Shown here piece after piece: positions 17,569 through 26,328 of a stretch of DNA of 64,000 nucleotides (its first letter is position 1; each line of letters starts with the position of its first letter). Location of the stretch: assembly GCF_003385115.1 (NCBI RefSeq), contig NZ_QUNI01000006.1, positions 70,986-134,985 of the forward strand, written 5' to 3'. Position numbers and translations under genes: made by a program. The stretch comes from Flavobacterium aquicola. GTDB taxonomy: Bacteria; Bacteroidota; Bacteroidia; Flavobacteriales; Flavobacteriaceae. The notes under the pieces are model-generated. The model saw nothing but the letters and a program-made list of their open reading frames with translations. It ran no database searches and was not told the origin of the DNA.

Positions 17569-19788
17569 ATGATAGAAATCGATATAGAAAAAGAAAACAA
17601 AGCAATTGCTCACGAGTACAAAGAGCTTCTTCGTATTAGTTATCAAACCCTAACCACAGAGGATAAGAAAGTGATACGCAAGGCGTTTGATGTTGCCGTA
17701 GACGCTCATAAAGACCAGCGCAGAAAATCTGGAGAGGCCTATATATTCCATCCAATTGCTGTTGCAAAAATTGTAGCCTCAGACATTGGTTTGGGTGCAA
17801 CTTCTATTGCTGCAGCTTTAATGCACGACGTTGTCGAGGATACTCCGATTACTGTCAAAGACATTGAAAAAATGTTTGGGCCAAAAATTGCTCAATTGGT
17901 CGAAGGCTTGACAAAGATATCATTGGTACAAAAAGACCTTAATGTTTCCATGCAGGCAGAGAATTTCCGCAGAATGCTGTTAACACTAAATGATGATGTT
18001 CGCGTTATTCTGATAAAAATAGCCGACAGACTCCATAACATGCTTACCATGGACTCTATGGAAGACCACAAACAGGTCAAATTAGCATCCGAAACCTTGT
18101 ATATCTATGCCCCATTAGCACATCGCTTGGGACTTTATAAAATAAAAAACAAACTAGAAGATTTAGGGTTAAAATACACCGAACCTGAAAGATACAACAA
18201 CATCGTCAGCAGAATAAGAGAAACCAAAGAAGAGCAGGATCTATATATCAAAGACATTTCCGAAGTACTTCAAAAAGCTTTAGACGAGGAAAATATTGAC
18301 TATATCATCAAAGGCCGTCCAAAATCCATTTATTCCATCAATAGAAAAATGCTGGCGCAAAATGTAAGTTTTGATGAAGTCTATGATAAGTTTGCTTTAC
18401 GTATAGTTTACAAATCCAATCCGCATGACGAAAAATTCCTTGCCTGGAAAATTTATTCCATCGTTACGGATCATTACAGACCCAGCCCAAGCCGATTACG
18501 CGACTGGATATCTTCACCAAAATCAACTGGTTACGAAGCACTGCACATTACCGTAATGGGACCAAAAGGCCGTTGGGTCGAGGTACAGGTGCGAAGTGAA
18601 CGTATGGATGAAATTGCCGAAAAAGGTTACGCCGCTCATTACAAATACAAAAACGGAGCTACCGAAGAAAACGGTCTCGATGTCTGGTTAAACCTTTTGA
18701 AAGAAGCCCTCGAAAACTCAGAGACGAGTGCCGTAGATTTTGTCGAGGATTTCAAAATGAACCTGTATTCCAAAGAGATTTATATTTTCACCCCAAAAGG
18801 AGAAATCAAATCCCTTCCAAAAGGTGCTACATCACTGGACTTCGCGTTCAGTATTCACTCCGAAATCGGAATAAAAACAAGAGGAACGAGAGTCAATGGA
18901 AAATTAGTGCCGCTGAATTATGAATTAAAAAGTGGAGATCAAGTCGAAATCATCACTTCTCCAAATCAAAAACCAACCATCAACTGGCTGGATTTTGTTA
19001 CCACTTCGCGGGCAAAAAACAAAATTAGAAATGTCCTCAACGAGAACACCAAAAAAATTGCCGAAGACGGAAAAGAGCTTCTTACCCGTAAATTAAAACA
19101 TCTCAAAGTAGTCTTAAACGAACAGACAACTAACGAGTTAGTTAACTTTTTCAAACTAAAAACAAGTCTGGATTTATTTTACAGAGTTGGCGTTGGATCT
19201 ATTGATAACCAACAGTTAAAAGATTATGCAAGCCAAAAAAGCAACTCTTTAATCAACTTTTTCAAAAATAAAATTAAGCGCAACAACAATACTCCAAACG
19301 AGGATATTCACAAGCAGGTTATCAGTAATAATTATGACATGCTTGTTTTTGGCAAAACTCAGGACAAACTCGATTATAAATTGTCAAGCTGCTGTAATCC
19401 AATTCCTGGAGACGAAGTATTTGGTTTTGTTACCATAAACGAAGGCATCAAAATACACAAAAAAGACTGTCCGAATGCCATTGCCCTACAGTCCAATTAT
19501 GCTTACCGAATCATGCAGGCCAAGTGGATTGATTCCACTCAGCAGGATTTTAAAGCCACCATCAACATTATGGGAATGGACAGTTTAGGACTTACAAACG
19601 AGCTGACAAAAGTGATTTCAAACAATATGAACGTGAATATACAAAGTATTTCGCTTAACGGAGAAGCTGGTATTTTCAAAGGACAAATATCTGTAATCGT
19701 TCCGAATATTACCATTTTAAAAAGACTAATGGATAATATCAAAAAAATTGACGGAATCGACAAAGTAACCCGAGTGTACAAAAACTAA
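17569..19788 (+). CDS. Bifunctional (p)ppGpp synthetase/hydrolase (RelA/SpoT homologue)
   Basis: A 739-residue long RSH enzyme. The HD hydrolase domain has HPIAVAKIV and the metal motif HDVVEDT (about 86-92). The synthetase domain has GRPKSIYSINRKM (about 248) and STGYEALHITVMG. The TGS domain begins at EIYIFTPKGEIKSLPKGATSLDFAFSIH. A conserved-cysteine region (SSCCNPIPGDEVFGF) and a C-terminal ACT domain follow. An intact HD motif indicates both hydrolysis and synthesis. I chose the ATG at 17569 (MIEIDIEKE); the frame can be extended only through a TTG five codons earlier. It is the likely sole long RSH controlling the stringent response. Confidence 0.92.
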   Translation: MIEIDIEKENKAIAHEYKELLRISYQTLTTEDKKVIRKAFDVAVDAHKDQRRKSGEAYIFHPIAVAKIVASDIGLGATSIAAALMHDVVEDTPITVKDIEKMFGPKIAQLVEGLTKISLVQKDLNVSMQAENFRRMLLTLNDDVRVILIKIADRLHNMLTMDSMEDHKQVKLASETLYIYAPLAHRLGLYKIKNKLEDLGLKYTEPERYNNIVSRIRETKEEQDLYIKDISEVLQKALDEENIDYIIKGRPKSIYSINRKMLAQNVSFDEVYDKFALRIVYKSNPHDEKFLAWKIYSIVTDHYRPSPSRLRDWISSPKSTGYEALHITVMGPKGRWVEVQVRSERMDEIAEKGYAAHYKYKNGATEENGLDVWLNLLKEALENSETSAVDFVEDFKMNLYSKEIYIFTPKGEIKSLPKGATSLDFAFSIHSEIGIKTRGTRVNGKLVPLNYELKSGDQVEIITSPNQKPTINWLDFVTTSRAKNKIRNVLNENTKKIAEDGKELLTRKLKHLKVVLNEQTTNELVNFFKLKTSLDLFYRVGVGSIDNQQLKDYASQKSNSLINFFKNKIKRNNNTPNEDIHKQVISNNYDMLVFGKTQDKLDYKLSSCCNPIPGDEVFGFVTINEGIKIHKKDCPNAIALQSNYAYRIMQAKWIDSTQQDFKATINIMGMDSLGLTNELTKVISNNMNVNIQSISLNGEAGIFKGQISVIVPNITILKRLMDNIKKIDGIDKVTRVYKN

Positions 19789-19870
19789 TACCTTATAAAA
19801 TAAACTTTAAGAGTAAAAATTGTTACAATCAAAACCAAAATCCAAAAACAAATAATTCCAAAAACCATTA

Positions 19871-19993
19871 GGGCGTGCCCTCGCTGAGCAAAGGGGCTTA
19901 CTTATAGCATCATCTATAAAGCCCCTTTGCTCAGCGAGGTCGGGCTATACGCGCTACTTCGGTAGCCAGCTTCTATCCCTCACGCGCTACACA
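19871..19993. repeat. Complex intergenic repeat element with 21-bp perfect inverted repeat
   Basis: Outer sequence gggcgtgccc...gtcgggctata...gcgctac...cttctatccctcacgcgctaca resembles a repeat dispersed in Flavobacterium genomes (from memory). Nested in it is a perfect 21-bp inverted repeat: 19879-19899 pairs with 19919-19939 around a 19-base loop. A smaller arm (gctacttcggtagc) follows. The GC content is far above its surroundings. It lies in the 300-bp gap between the SpoT-like gene and the Fur-like gene and could serve as a transcription terminator. Confidence 0.7.
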
Positions 19994-20108
19994 AGACCTT
20001 TAAATTTTTCCGATAAACCACATCAAAAATTGCACTTTAAAAACCAAAAAAGAAAGTAAACCGTTCAGAATTAAAACCCTATTTTTTTATACTTTTAAAA
20101 TAATAATT

Positions 20109-20116
20109 TATCTTTG
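20109..20116 (+). promoter_or_regulatory. Promoter box of the Fur-like gene, implying a near-leaderless mRNA
   Basis: TATCTTTG matches the TAnnTTTG -7 consensus. Transcription would begin about 5-8 bases later, at or just before the ATG at 20123, leaving little or no 5' leader. This also argues against the TTG start at 20114, which overlaps the box. Confidence 0.45.
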
Positions 20117-20122
20117 CAGGAT

Positions 20123-20602
20123 ATGACACTCATTTCGACAAACAACAACAATAATCAGGAAATTGTAAAAAATGTTTTTACAATGTATCTGGAAAACAAA
20201 GGACACCGCAAAACACCTGAGCGTTATGCTATCCTTCAAGAAATATACGACAGTGAAGAACATTTTGATATAGAAAATCTATACCTCAAAATGAAAAACA
20301 AAAACTACCGTGTCAGCAGAGCTACCCTTTACAATACCATCGAATTATTACTAGACTGTGCATTAGTCCGCAAACATCAGTTTGGGCAAAATCAGGCACA
20401 TTACGAAAAGTCTTATTTCGACAAACAGCACGATCATATTATTATGACCGATACTGGTGAAGTAATTGAATTCTGCGATCCGCGGATTCAGACTATCAAA
20501 AAAACTATCGAAGAAATTTTTGATATCGAAATCACCAATCATTCCCTGTACTTATACGGAAACAAGAAAAAAACAAACACAGAAGACACAATAGAAAATT
20601 AA
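20123..20602 (+). CDS. Fur-family metal/peroxide-type transcriptional regulator
   Basis: A 159-residue winged-helix regulator. The DNA-binding part contains [16 protein letters not shown] and [26 protein letters not shown]. The dimerisation part has the metal-site segment [22 protein letters not shown]. The C-terminal CxxC pairs that bind structural zinc in many Fur proteins are absent; only two single cysteines are present. The ATG at 20123 is preferred to an upstream TTG that overlaps the promoter box. It is followed by purA after 18 bp, so the two are probably co-transcribed. Whether it senses iron, zinc or peroxide cannot be told. Confidence 0.87.
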   Translation: MTLISTNNNNNQEIVKNVFTMYLENKGHRKTPERYAILQEIYDSEEHFDIENLYLKMKNKNYRVSRATLYNTIELLLDCALVRKHQFGQNQAHYEKSYFDKQHDHIIMTDTGEVIEFCDPRIQTIKKTIEEIFDIEITNHSLYLYGNKKKTNTEDTIEN

Positions 20603-20620
20603 CTGCAAATAAAATATAGA

Positions 20621-21892
20621 ATGACTGTAGATTTATTATTAGGATTACAATGGGGAGATGAAGGAAAAGGAAAAATAGTTGACGTTCTTACCTCAAATTA
20701 TGATATAATTGCTCGTTTTCAAGGAGGTCCAAATGCAGGACACACTTTAGAATTTGACGGAATAAAACACGTTCTTAGAACAATTCCTTCTGGAATTTTT
20801 CATAAAACAGCCGTAAATATTATCGGAAACGGTGTCGTAATTGATCCTGTAGTTTTTCAAAAAGAAATCGAAGGTCTTGAAAAATTTAATATGGATATCA
20901 AATCCAAATTAATCATTTCAAGAAAAGCACACTTAATTTTACCAACACACCGCTTATTAGACGCAGCATCTGAAGCTTCAAAAGGAAAAGCAAAAATTGG
21001 TTCTACTCTAAAAGGAATTGGACCAACTTACATGGACAAAACTGGAAGAAACGGACTGCGTGTTGGAGATACTGAATTAGAAGATTTCGCAGACCGTTAC
21101 AGAGCATTAGCTGACAAACATGAAGAAATGATTAAATTTCACGATGTTAATATTCAGTACAATCTTGCTGAAATGGAAAAAGAATTCTTCGAATCTATTG
21201 AAGTTTTAAAAACATTAGACTTTATTGACAGTGAAGAATATTTAGCGCAAGCACAAAAAGCTGGAAAATCAATCCTTTGCGAAGGTGCTCAAGGTTCATT
21301 ATTAGATGTTGATTTTGGAACTTATCCATTTGTAACTTCATCAAATACAACTGCCGCAGGAGCTTGTACAGGTTTAGGAATTGCTCCAAACAAAATCAAA
21401 GAAGTATACGGAATTTTCAAAGCTTACGTAACCCGCGTAGGAAGCGGACCTTTCCCAACTGAACTTTTTGACGAAGACGGTGCTACAATGGCTAAAGTTG
21501 GAAACGAATTTGGATCAGTTACAGGAAGACAAAGACGTTGCGGATGGTTAGATTTAGTAGCTTTGAAATATGCTGTTCAAATCAACGGTGTAACTCAGTT
21601 AATGATGATGAAAGGTGATGTACTTTCTGGTTTCGAAACTTTAAAAGTATGTACTGAATACAACTATAAAGGAAAAAACATTTCTCACTTCCCTTACAAT
21701 ATCGAGCCAGAAAATGTAACTCCAATATTCAAAGAATTCAAAGGATGGCACCAAGATTTAACAGGTATGACAACTTACGAAGAATTACCTATTGAACTGA
21801 AAGAATACATCGAATTCATTGAAAAAGAAGTTGAAGTTCCAATAAAAATTGTATCTGTTGGACCAGACAGAAAACAAACAATTCTTAAATAA
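20621..21892 (+). CDS. purA: Adenylosuccinate synthetase
   Basis: A 423-residue enzyme of normal length. It catalyses IMP + aspartate + GTP to adenylosuccinate, the first committed step to AMP. Visible signatures are GLQWGDEGKGK (about 6-16), FQGGPNAGHTLEF (about 34), GSTLKGIGPTYMDKTGR (about 126), CEGAQGSLLDVDFGTYPFVTSSNT (about 222) and TGRQRRCGWLDLVALKYA (about 302). It is cytosolic, lies downstream of a Fur-like gene and is closed by a strong terminator. Confidence 0.97.
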   Translation: MTVDLLLGLQWGDEGKGKIVDVLTSNYDIIARFQGGPNAGHTLEFDGIKHVLRTIPSGIFHKTAVNIIGNGVVIDPVVFQKEIEGLEKFNMDIKSKLIISRKAHLILPTHRLLDAASEASKGKAKIGSTLKGIGPTYMDKTGRNGLRVGDTELEDFADRYRALADKHEEMIKFHDVNIQYNLAEMEKEFFESIEVLKTLDFIDSEEYLAQAQKAGKSILCEGAQGSLLDVDFGTYPFVTSSNTTAAGACTGLGIAPNKIKEVYGIFKAYVTRVGSGPFPTELFDEDGATMAKVGNEFGSVTGRQRRCGWLDLVALKYAVQINGVTQLMMMKGDVLSGFETLKVCTEYNYKGKNISHFPYNIEPENVTPIFKEFKGWHQDLTGMTTYEELPIELKEYIEFIEKEVEVPIKIVSVGPDRKQTILK

Positions 21893-21900
21893 TAATATCT

Positions 21901-21932
21901 AGGCTGTCTAAAAAATTAGACAGCCTTTTTTT
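21901..21932 (+). terminator. Rho-independent terminator of purA
   Basis: The 10-bp stem aggctgtcta / tagacagcct with a 6-base loop is followed by TTTTTT. It begins 9 bases after the purA stop and also faces the end of the convergent response-regulator gene. Confidence 0.85.
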
Positions 21933-21951
21933 ATACTTTTTGACGAGCATT

Positions 21952-22713
21952 TTATTTTTTCTTCTGCTTTTGATAATCAGTTGGAGTCATGCCAAACTGC
22001 TTATTAAAACTTCTTCCGAAACTTGTCTGTGAATTAAAACCCAGCATATAAGCAATTTCAAAAATTTTATAATCGGTCTTGGTTAACAATTGCGCCGCTT
22101 TATTTAAACGAGTTGTATTAATTAATTCATTTGGAGTCAAATGGGATATCGAATTGATTTTACGAAACAGACTTGTCCTGCTTGTATTCATTAATTTTGA
22201 AAGTTTCTCAATATTCAAAAACTGGTCGTCAATATTGTTATGAATAACCTCGTTTAACTTTTCTAAAAAGATTTCATCCGATTTAGTCTGATCGATATTT
22301 TTAAAATTTTCCAGAGGCGATTCTACAAAATAATTTTTCAGCTTGTTCCTGTTCAAGATAAGATTGTTAATCTGGGCGTTTAAATGTTCCATACTAAAAG
22401 GTTTCTCGATATAAGCATCGGCACCTATTTCCAAACCTGTAATACGTGACTGTAACGTATTTTTTGCAGTTAATAAAATTACCGGAAAATGGATGTAATC
22501 TAAATTTGATTTGACAATACGGCAAAATTCAAAACCATCCATAACAGGCATCATCACATCACAGACAACAACTTTAATATCGGAATCAAACAAAATCTCT
22601 AATGCTTCTTCTCCATTGGATGCTGTTTCTATATTGTATTTTCCGCATAATTCATCACTCAATACTTCCAACAGCTCGGCATTATCATCTACTAAAAGAA
22701 TAGTGTGTTTCAT
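21952..22713 (-). CDS. Response regulator with AraC-type DNA-binding domain (output half of a split hybrid two-component system)
   Basis: A 253-residue protein. Residues 1-120 form a receiver domain: acidic pair VDDN, phospho-acceptor Asp in VVVCDVMMP (about 52) and Lys in YIEKPFS (about 105). Residues 150-250 are an AraC/XylS helix-turn-helix pair (LSKLMNTSRTSLFRKI and IFEIAYMLGFNSQTSFGRSFNKQFGMTP). It overlaps the histidine kinase gene by ATGA. In most Bacteroidota polysaccharide loci these modules are fused to the kinase in one HTCS protein. It probably activates the divergent susC/susD genes. Confidence 0.9.
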   Translation of the reverse strand: MKHTILLVDDNAELLEVLSDELCGKYNIETASNGEEALEILFDSDIKVVVCDVMMPVMDGFEFCRIVKSNLDYIHFPVILLTAKNTLQSRITGLEIGADAYIEKPFSMEHLNAQINNLILNRNKLKNYFVESPLENFKNIDQTKSDEIFLEKLNEVIHNNIDDQFLNIEKLSKLMNTSRTSLFRKINSISHLTPNELINTTRLNKAAQLLTKTDYKIFEIAYMLGFNSQTSFGRSFNKQFGMTPTDYQKQKKK

Positions 22714-25700
22714 GGTTCTAAATTGTTAATAGGCAAAGTAAGAGAAAATATATTTTTATCTTGTTCTTTATTTTCAAGCACCAGACTACCATTATGGGTT
22801 TGTGCAATAGAACGGGCAAGAGCAAGCCCAATTCCGGAACCGGTTTTTGTTTCAGTTTCCTTTATCCGGAAGAAAGGTTCAAAGATCTTTTCACGCAGTT
22901 CATCAGGAATTAAATACCCGTCATTTTTTATCTGGATAGTAAAATGATTAATATCTGGCTGGTCAGGGAGCAAAACAATATTAACTATTGTTTCTGCATA
23001 CTTAACAGCATTACTCAATAAGTTATACAGTATTTTAGTAAACGCATCAACATCTACAGAAGCGAACAAAGGATCTTCAGGAATTTCAAGCTGTAACTTT
23101 ATTTCGGCCTGATCGGCGAGAACTGAAAAATTTTGGTAAGCATCATTTAAAAGTTCGCAGATATCTGCTTTTTCAAATGAAAGACTATAAGCTTTTATTT
23201 CTGTTTTCCTGAAATCTAATAATTGATTACTTAACGTAATGAGTCTGTCCGTATTATTTTCCATAATTTTCAGACTATTTTTAATCTCGTCTATCTCCTC
23301 CGTTTTTCTGATAACTTTCCCCAACGGTATCTTGATCAAAGTGAGAGGTGTTCTTATTTCATGTGCCACCTGGGTATAAAATTCTATTTTAGCCTCAAGC
23401 ATTTCTTTTTCTTTTGCAATCTCAATCTGCATCACCTCTTTTTCGCGGGCTATTTCAAGCTTTTCAATTTTTCGCCTATTTTTTTCCTGCGCTCTGTTAT
23501 GATAATAATTTAAGATTAAATAAATAAGCAGTATCCCTAATACAAAATAAGCCATGTAAGCCCAGATACTCAGCCACCAGGGAGGCAGAATTTCTATTGT
23601 AATACTAGTTACTTTATCATTCCAAATGCCAGCGGTACTTGCCACTTTTACTTTGAAAACATATATCCCCTTTTCAAGCTTGGTGAAATTTGCTTTTCTA
23701 ATGCTTTTAACGTAGGTCCATTTATTAGACAGCCCTTCCAGTTTATAAGCGTAAACCAAAGCCTGTGGAGCTGTGTAGCCCAATGCCGAAAAATCGAGAC
23801 TGAAAGTGGACTGATTGTACTGCAGTGTTATTTTTGGGGCATAAATAATAGATTTCAGTAATGGCGAACCTTTTTGTCCTGCCATAATTTCTTTATTATT
23901 TATCTGCAGTCCTGTTACATAAACCGGAGGAACAAAACTATCGACTTTAAATTCGCTCGGGTTGAAACTTATCAGCCCCCGCGCACTTCCAAAATACATT
24001 TTATTGTCTTTATCTTTGTAAGCTGAGCAAAAATTAAACTGATCGCTGAGCAGGCCGTTTGCCGTTGTATAGGTTGTTACTTTATTTTTTGCGGGATCAA
24101 AACAGACTAACCCTTTTGTTGTACTTATCCATAAATTATTTTTTTCATCTTCAAGTATAGAAAGTATAAAATTGCTGGGAAAACCAGTTGCGACATTGTA
24201 TCTGATAAATTTATCTTTCTTTCCCGTAAATCGGCACAAACCGTTTTCGGTTGCAAACCACATATTTTTTCTGCTGTCTTCAAATATGGAATTTACCATA
24301 TCACTGGAAATACTGTTTTTATCGTGCAGATCAAAAGTAAAACTGCCCGATTTACCTGTTTTTTCATTATGATACATAACGCCTTTGCCCGCAATACCAG
24401 CCCAAAGGGTTCCTTCGGAATCTTTCAGAATACATTTGTAATTTTCATTACCAGGAAAGTTTGGTATAGGCGAAAAATAATCAGTGGCACGGTTGTATTT
24501 GTATAAACCCGGAAATGCTCCTACTATTAATTCGTTACTTTCTGTTTTAAGCATACAAAAAGGAAAACTGGAATAAAAACCTTTCTTTGGATTATCACTG
24601 TAGTGTCTTATTACTTTACCCGTTCTAATATTAAAAATATCAAGTCCATGGAAAAATGTACCAACCCATAATTCATTTTCTACCGAAAGCAGACTGTGGA
24701 CACAAATATAGGAAAGACTGTTAGCCGTATTATCAGGCTGATAATATTGCATTTTTTTAGTATTTGCATCTAGTTTATTCAGCCCGCCATCCTCGGTACC
24801 AATCCACAAATTACCCAGAGGATCTTTTGTTATCTCCCTTACAATATCTCCGCTAAGCTTCTTCTCTGAAGATTGCTTATATAGTTTATTAAAAGGAGTG
24901 TACTGCATAGGAAAATAATTAATGCCTCCAAAATAAGTACAAACCCAAACCCCGCCTTCCTTATCTTTAAAAAGCGAATACACCACATTGTCTGAAATTG
25001 CATTCTCATCGGCACTATTTTTTTCAATCTTAAAAGATATTTCCGTCTCTGTATTATAGCTGTAAATCCCCGTCTCTGTACCAATCCAAATTACCTTTGG
25101 TGAAACTTCTAAAAAACATCGAATAAACAAATCAGTAGTTTTTTTTCCGCAAAGGTCAATATCTTTATACGTCTCGCTTTTAATATCAAAAATTTTAACT
25201 CCTCCCCTATTTGTACCAATTAAAATTTTTCCGTCAGAAGTGCTTTGAATACAGCTGGCATATCGTGATACTGATTTTTCGGAATGGGAGTAAAGATTAA
25301 AACTTTTAAAACTATCAGTCGCCTCATCATACTTTTTCAGTACTCCGCCAGAAGTCGCTGCCCATATAATTCCCTTCTTATCAACAATCAATGCAGATGC
25401 CTGAAAAAAATCATATGTTTTTACACTCTTATTTTTTTTTGAATATTTGGACAAAACCAAACCGGCATTATACCAAATATTTTCTTTATTATCTGAAACT
25501 GCAGTGTAAATAGGATATTTTTTTGGAGAAACTAATAAAACAAACGCATCCAGAACAGGGCTGTATTCGTAGATGTTTCTTTCTGTAGCCGTAATTAAAG
25601 TCCCAGAATTATTAAGATGTAACGAGTGAATTTGGTTGTTTTCAGGGAATCTATAAATTTTAAAATTATATCCGTCAAATCTATTTATACCGTCACGTGT

Positions 25701-25877
25701 TCCAAACCACACAAACCCAAGTTTATCTTGTGTACCGCAAAGGACAGCATTGTTAGAAATTCCCGCTTCAACCTCATAGTGTCTGAAACAATATGTTTGC
25801 GGATAGACAGCGGTATTAATTACCACAAACACTAAAATAGTTATAAATAATTTCTTTTTGTGTAAAAATTTACGCAT
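22710..25877 (-). CDS. HTCS-type sensor histidine kinase with two beta-propellers
   Basis: A 1055-residue inner-membrane sensor. An N-terminal signal/anchor (about 8-27) is followed by two seven-bladed propellers of reg_prop repeats (GFVWFGTRDGINRFDG, GNLWIGTEDGGLNKLD, NNLWISTTKGLVCFD) to about residue 690. A Y_Y_Y domain (about 700-765), a membrane helix (about 768-792), a HisKA domain with the phospho-acceptor in QVAHEIRTPLTLIK (about 837) and a HATPase with LLSNAVKYAE and GSGIGLALARS then follow. It ends straight after the kinase, without a receiver. In the HTCS family the propellers bind an oligosaccharide in the periplasm. It is divergent from the SusC gene it likely controls. Confidence 0.92.
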   Translation of the reverse strand: MRKFLHKKKLFITILVFVVINTAVYPQTYCFRHYEVEAGISNNAVLCGTQDKLGFVWFGTRDGINRFDGYNFKIYRFPENNQIHSLHLNNSGTLITATERNIYEYSPVLDAFVLLVSPKKYPIYTAVSDNKENIWYNAGLVLSKYSKKNKSVKTYDFFQASALIVDKKGIIWAATSGGVLKKYDEATDSFKSFNLYSHSEKSVSRYASCIQSTSDGKILIGTNRGGVKIFDIKSETYKDIDLCGKKTTDLFIRCFLEVSPKVIWIGTETGIYSYNTETEISFKIEKNSADENAISDNVVYSLFKDKEGGVWVCTYFGGINYFPMQYTPFNKLYKQSSEKKLSGDIVREITKDPLGNLWIGTEDGGLNKLDANTKKMQYYQPDNTANSLSYICVHSLLSVENELWVGTFFHGLDIFNIRTGKVIRHYSDNPKKGFYSSFPFCMLKTESNELIVGAFPGLYKYNRATDYFSPIPNFPGNENYKCILKDSEGTLWAGIAGKGVMYHNEKTGKSGSFTFDLHDKNSISSDMVNSIFEDSRKNMWFATENGLCRFTGKKDKFIRYNVATGFPSNFILSILEDEKNNLWISTTKGLVCFDPAKNKVTTYTTANGLLSDQFNFCSAYKDKDNKMYFGSARGLISFNPSEFKVDSFVPPVYVTGLQINNKEIMAGQKGSPLLKSIIYAPKITLQYNQSTFSLDFSALGYTAPQALVYAYKLEGLSNKWTYVKSIRKANFTKLEKGIYVFKVKVASTAGIWNDKVTSITIEILPPWWLSIWAYMAYFVLGILLIYLILNYYHNRAQEKNRRKIEKLEIAREKEVMQIEIAKEKEMLEAKIEFYTQVAHEIRTPLTLIKIPLGKVIRKTEEIDEIKNSLKIMENNTDRLITLSNQLLDFRKTEIKAYSLSFEKADICELLNDAYQNFSVLADQAEIKLQLEIPEDPLFASVDVDAFTKILYNLLSNAVKYAETIVNIVLLPDQPDINHFTIQIKNDGYLIPDELREKIFEPFFRIKETETKTGSGIGLALARSIAQTHNGSLVLENKEQDKNIFSLTLPINNLEP

Positions 25878-25953
25878 TCCATTATCAAATTGAAAATCAA
25901 AGATAACTGTTTTTTCTCTATTTTATTTTACAAAGACCGTATATGGAACTTCG

Positions 25954-26173
25954 TGTTGAAGTTTTGGTATTTATTGTAGAAAACAACTTAATAATTCCTT
26001 TACATATTCTTACAAAATCCCCCATTCCCTTTTAATATTCATTAGTATTTTACTGTATTTCCCTAAGTAAATCAATTGTTCCCAAAGGTTTGGCATTCTA
26101 TCAATAAGCATACAGAACTTCGATTTTATCCGTGGTACTGCATGTTGAGTTTTTGGGATTTAATGAAGAAAAC
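25954..26173. promoter_or_regulatory. Imperfect 31-bp direct repeat upstream of susC, candidate HTCS-binding sites
   Basis: A 31-base segment at 25954-25984 (tgttgaagttttggtattta + ttgtagaaaac) recurs at 26143-26173 (tgttgagtttttgggattta + atgaagaaaac), matching at about 26 of 31 positions. A gaacttcg motif precedes each, directly in the first case and 20 bases away in the second. The copies are 189 bp apart, in the same orientation and on the susC side of the divergent gap. Direct repeats upstream of susC are typical AraC-type HTCS targets; binding here is inference. Confidence 0.45.
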
Positions 26174-26328
26174 GTTTTCGCTGTTCTGCTGACTTTTGCT
26201 TCGCTATAACTATTAAAACGCTTAATGAGATTTTTTTCCTTGTTTATCATAACCTCCTATATAACATATTTAGGGATAAGCAATGTCACTCTAAAAAAGC
26301 AATCGTTTGTAACCAATTAACTTTAAAT

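Noticed and set aside
22984..26100. Numerous antisense open frames across the kinase and susC genes
   Set aside because: They are shadows of the coding strand; none has a signal peptide, motif or start context of its own.
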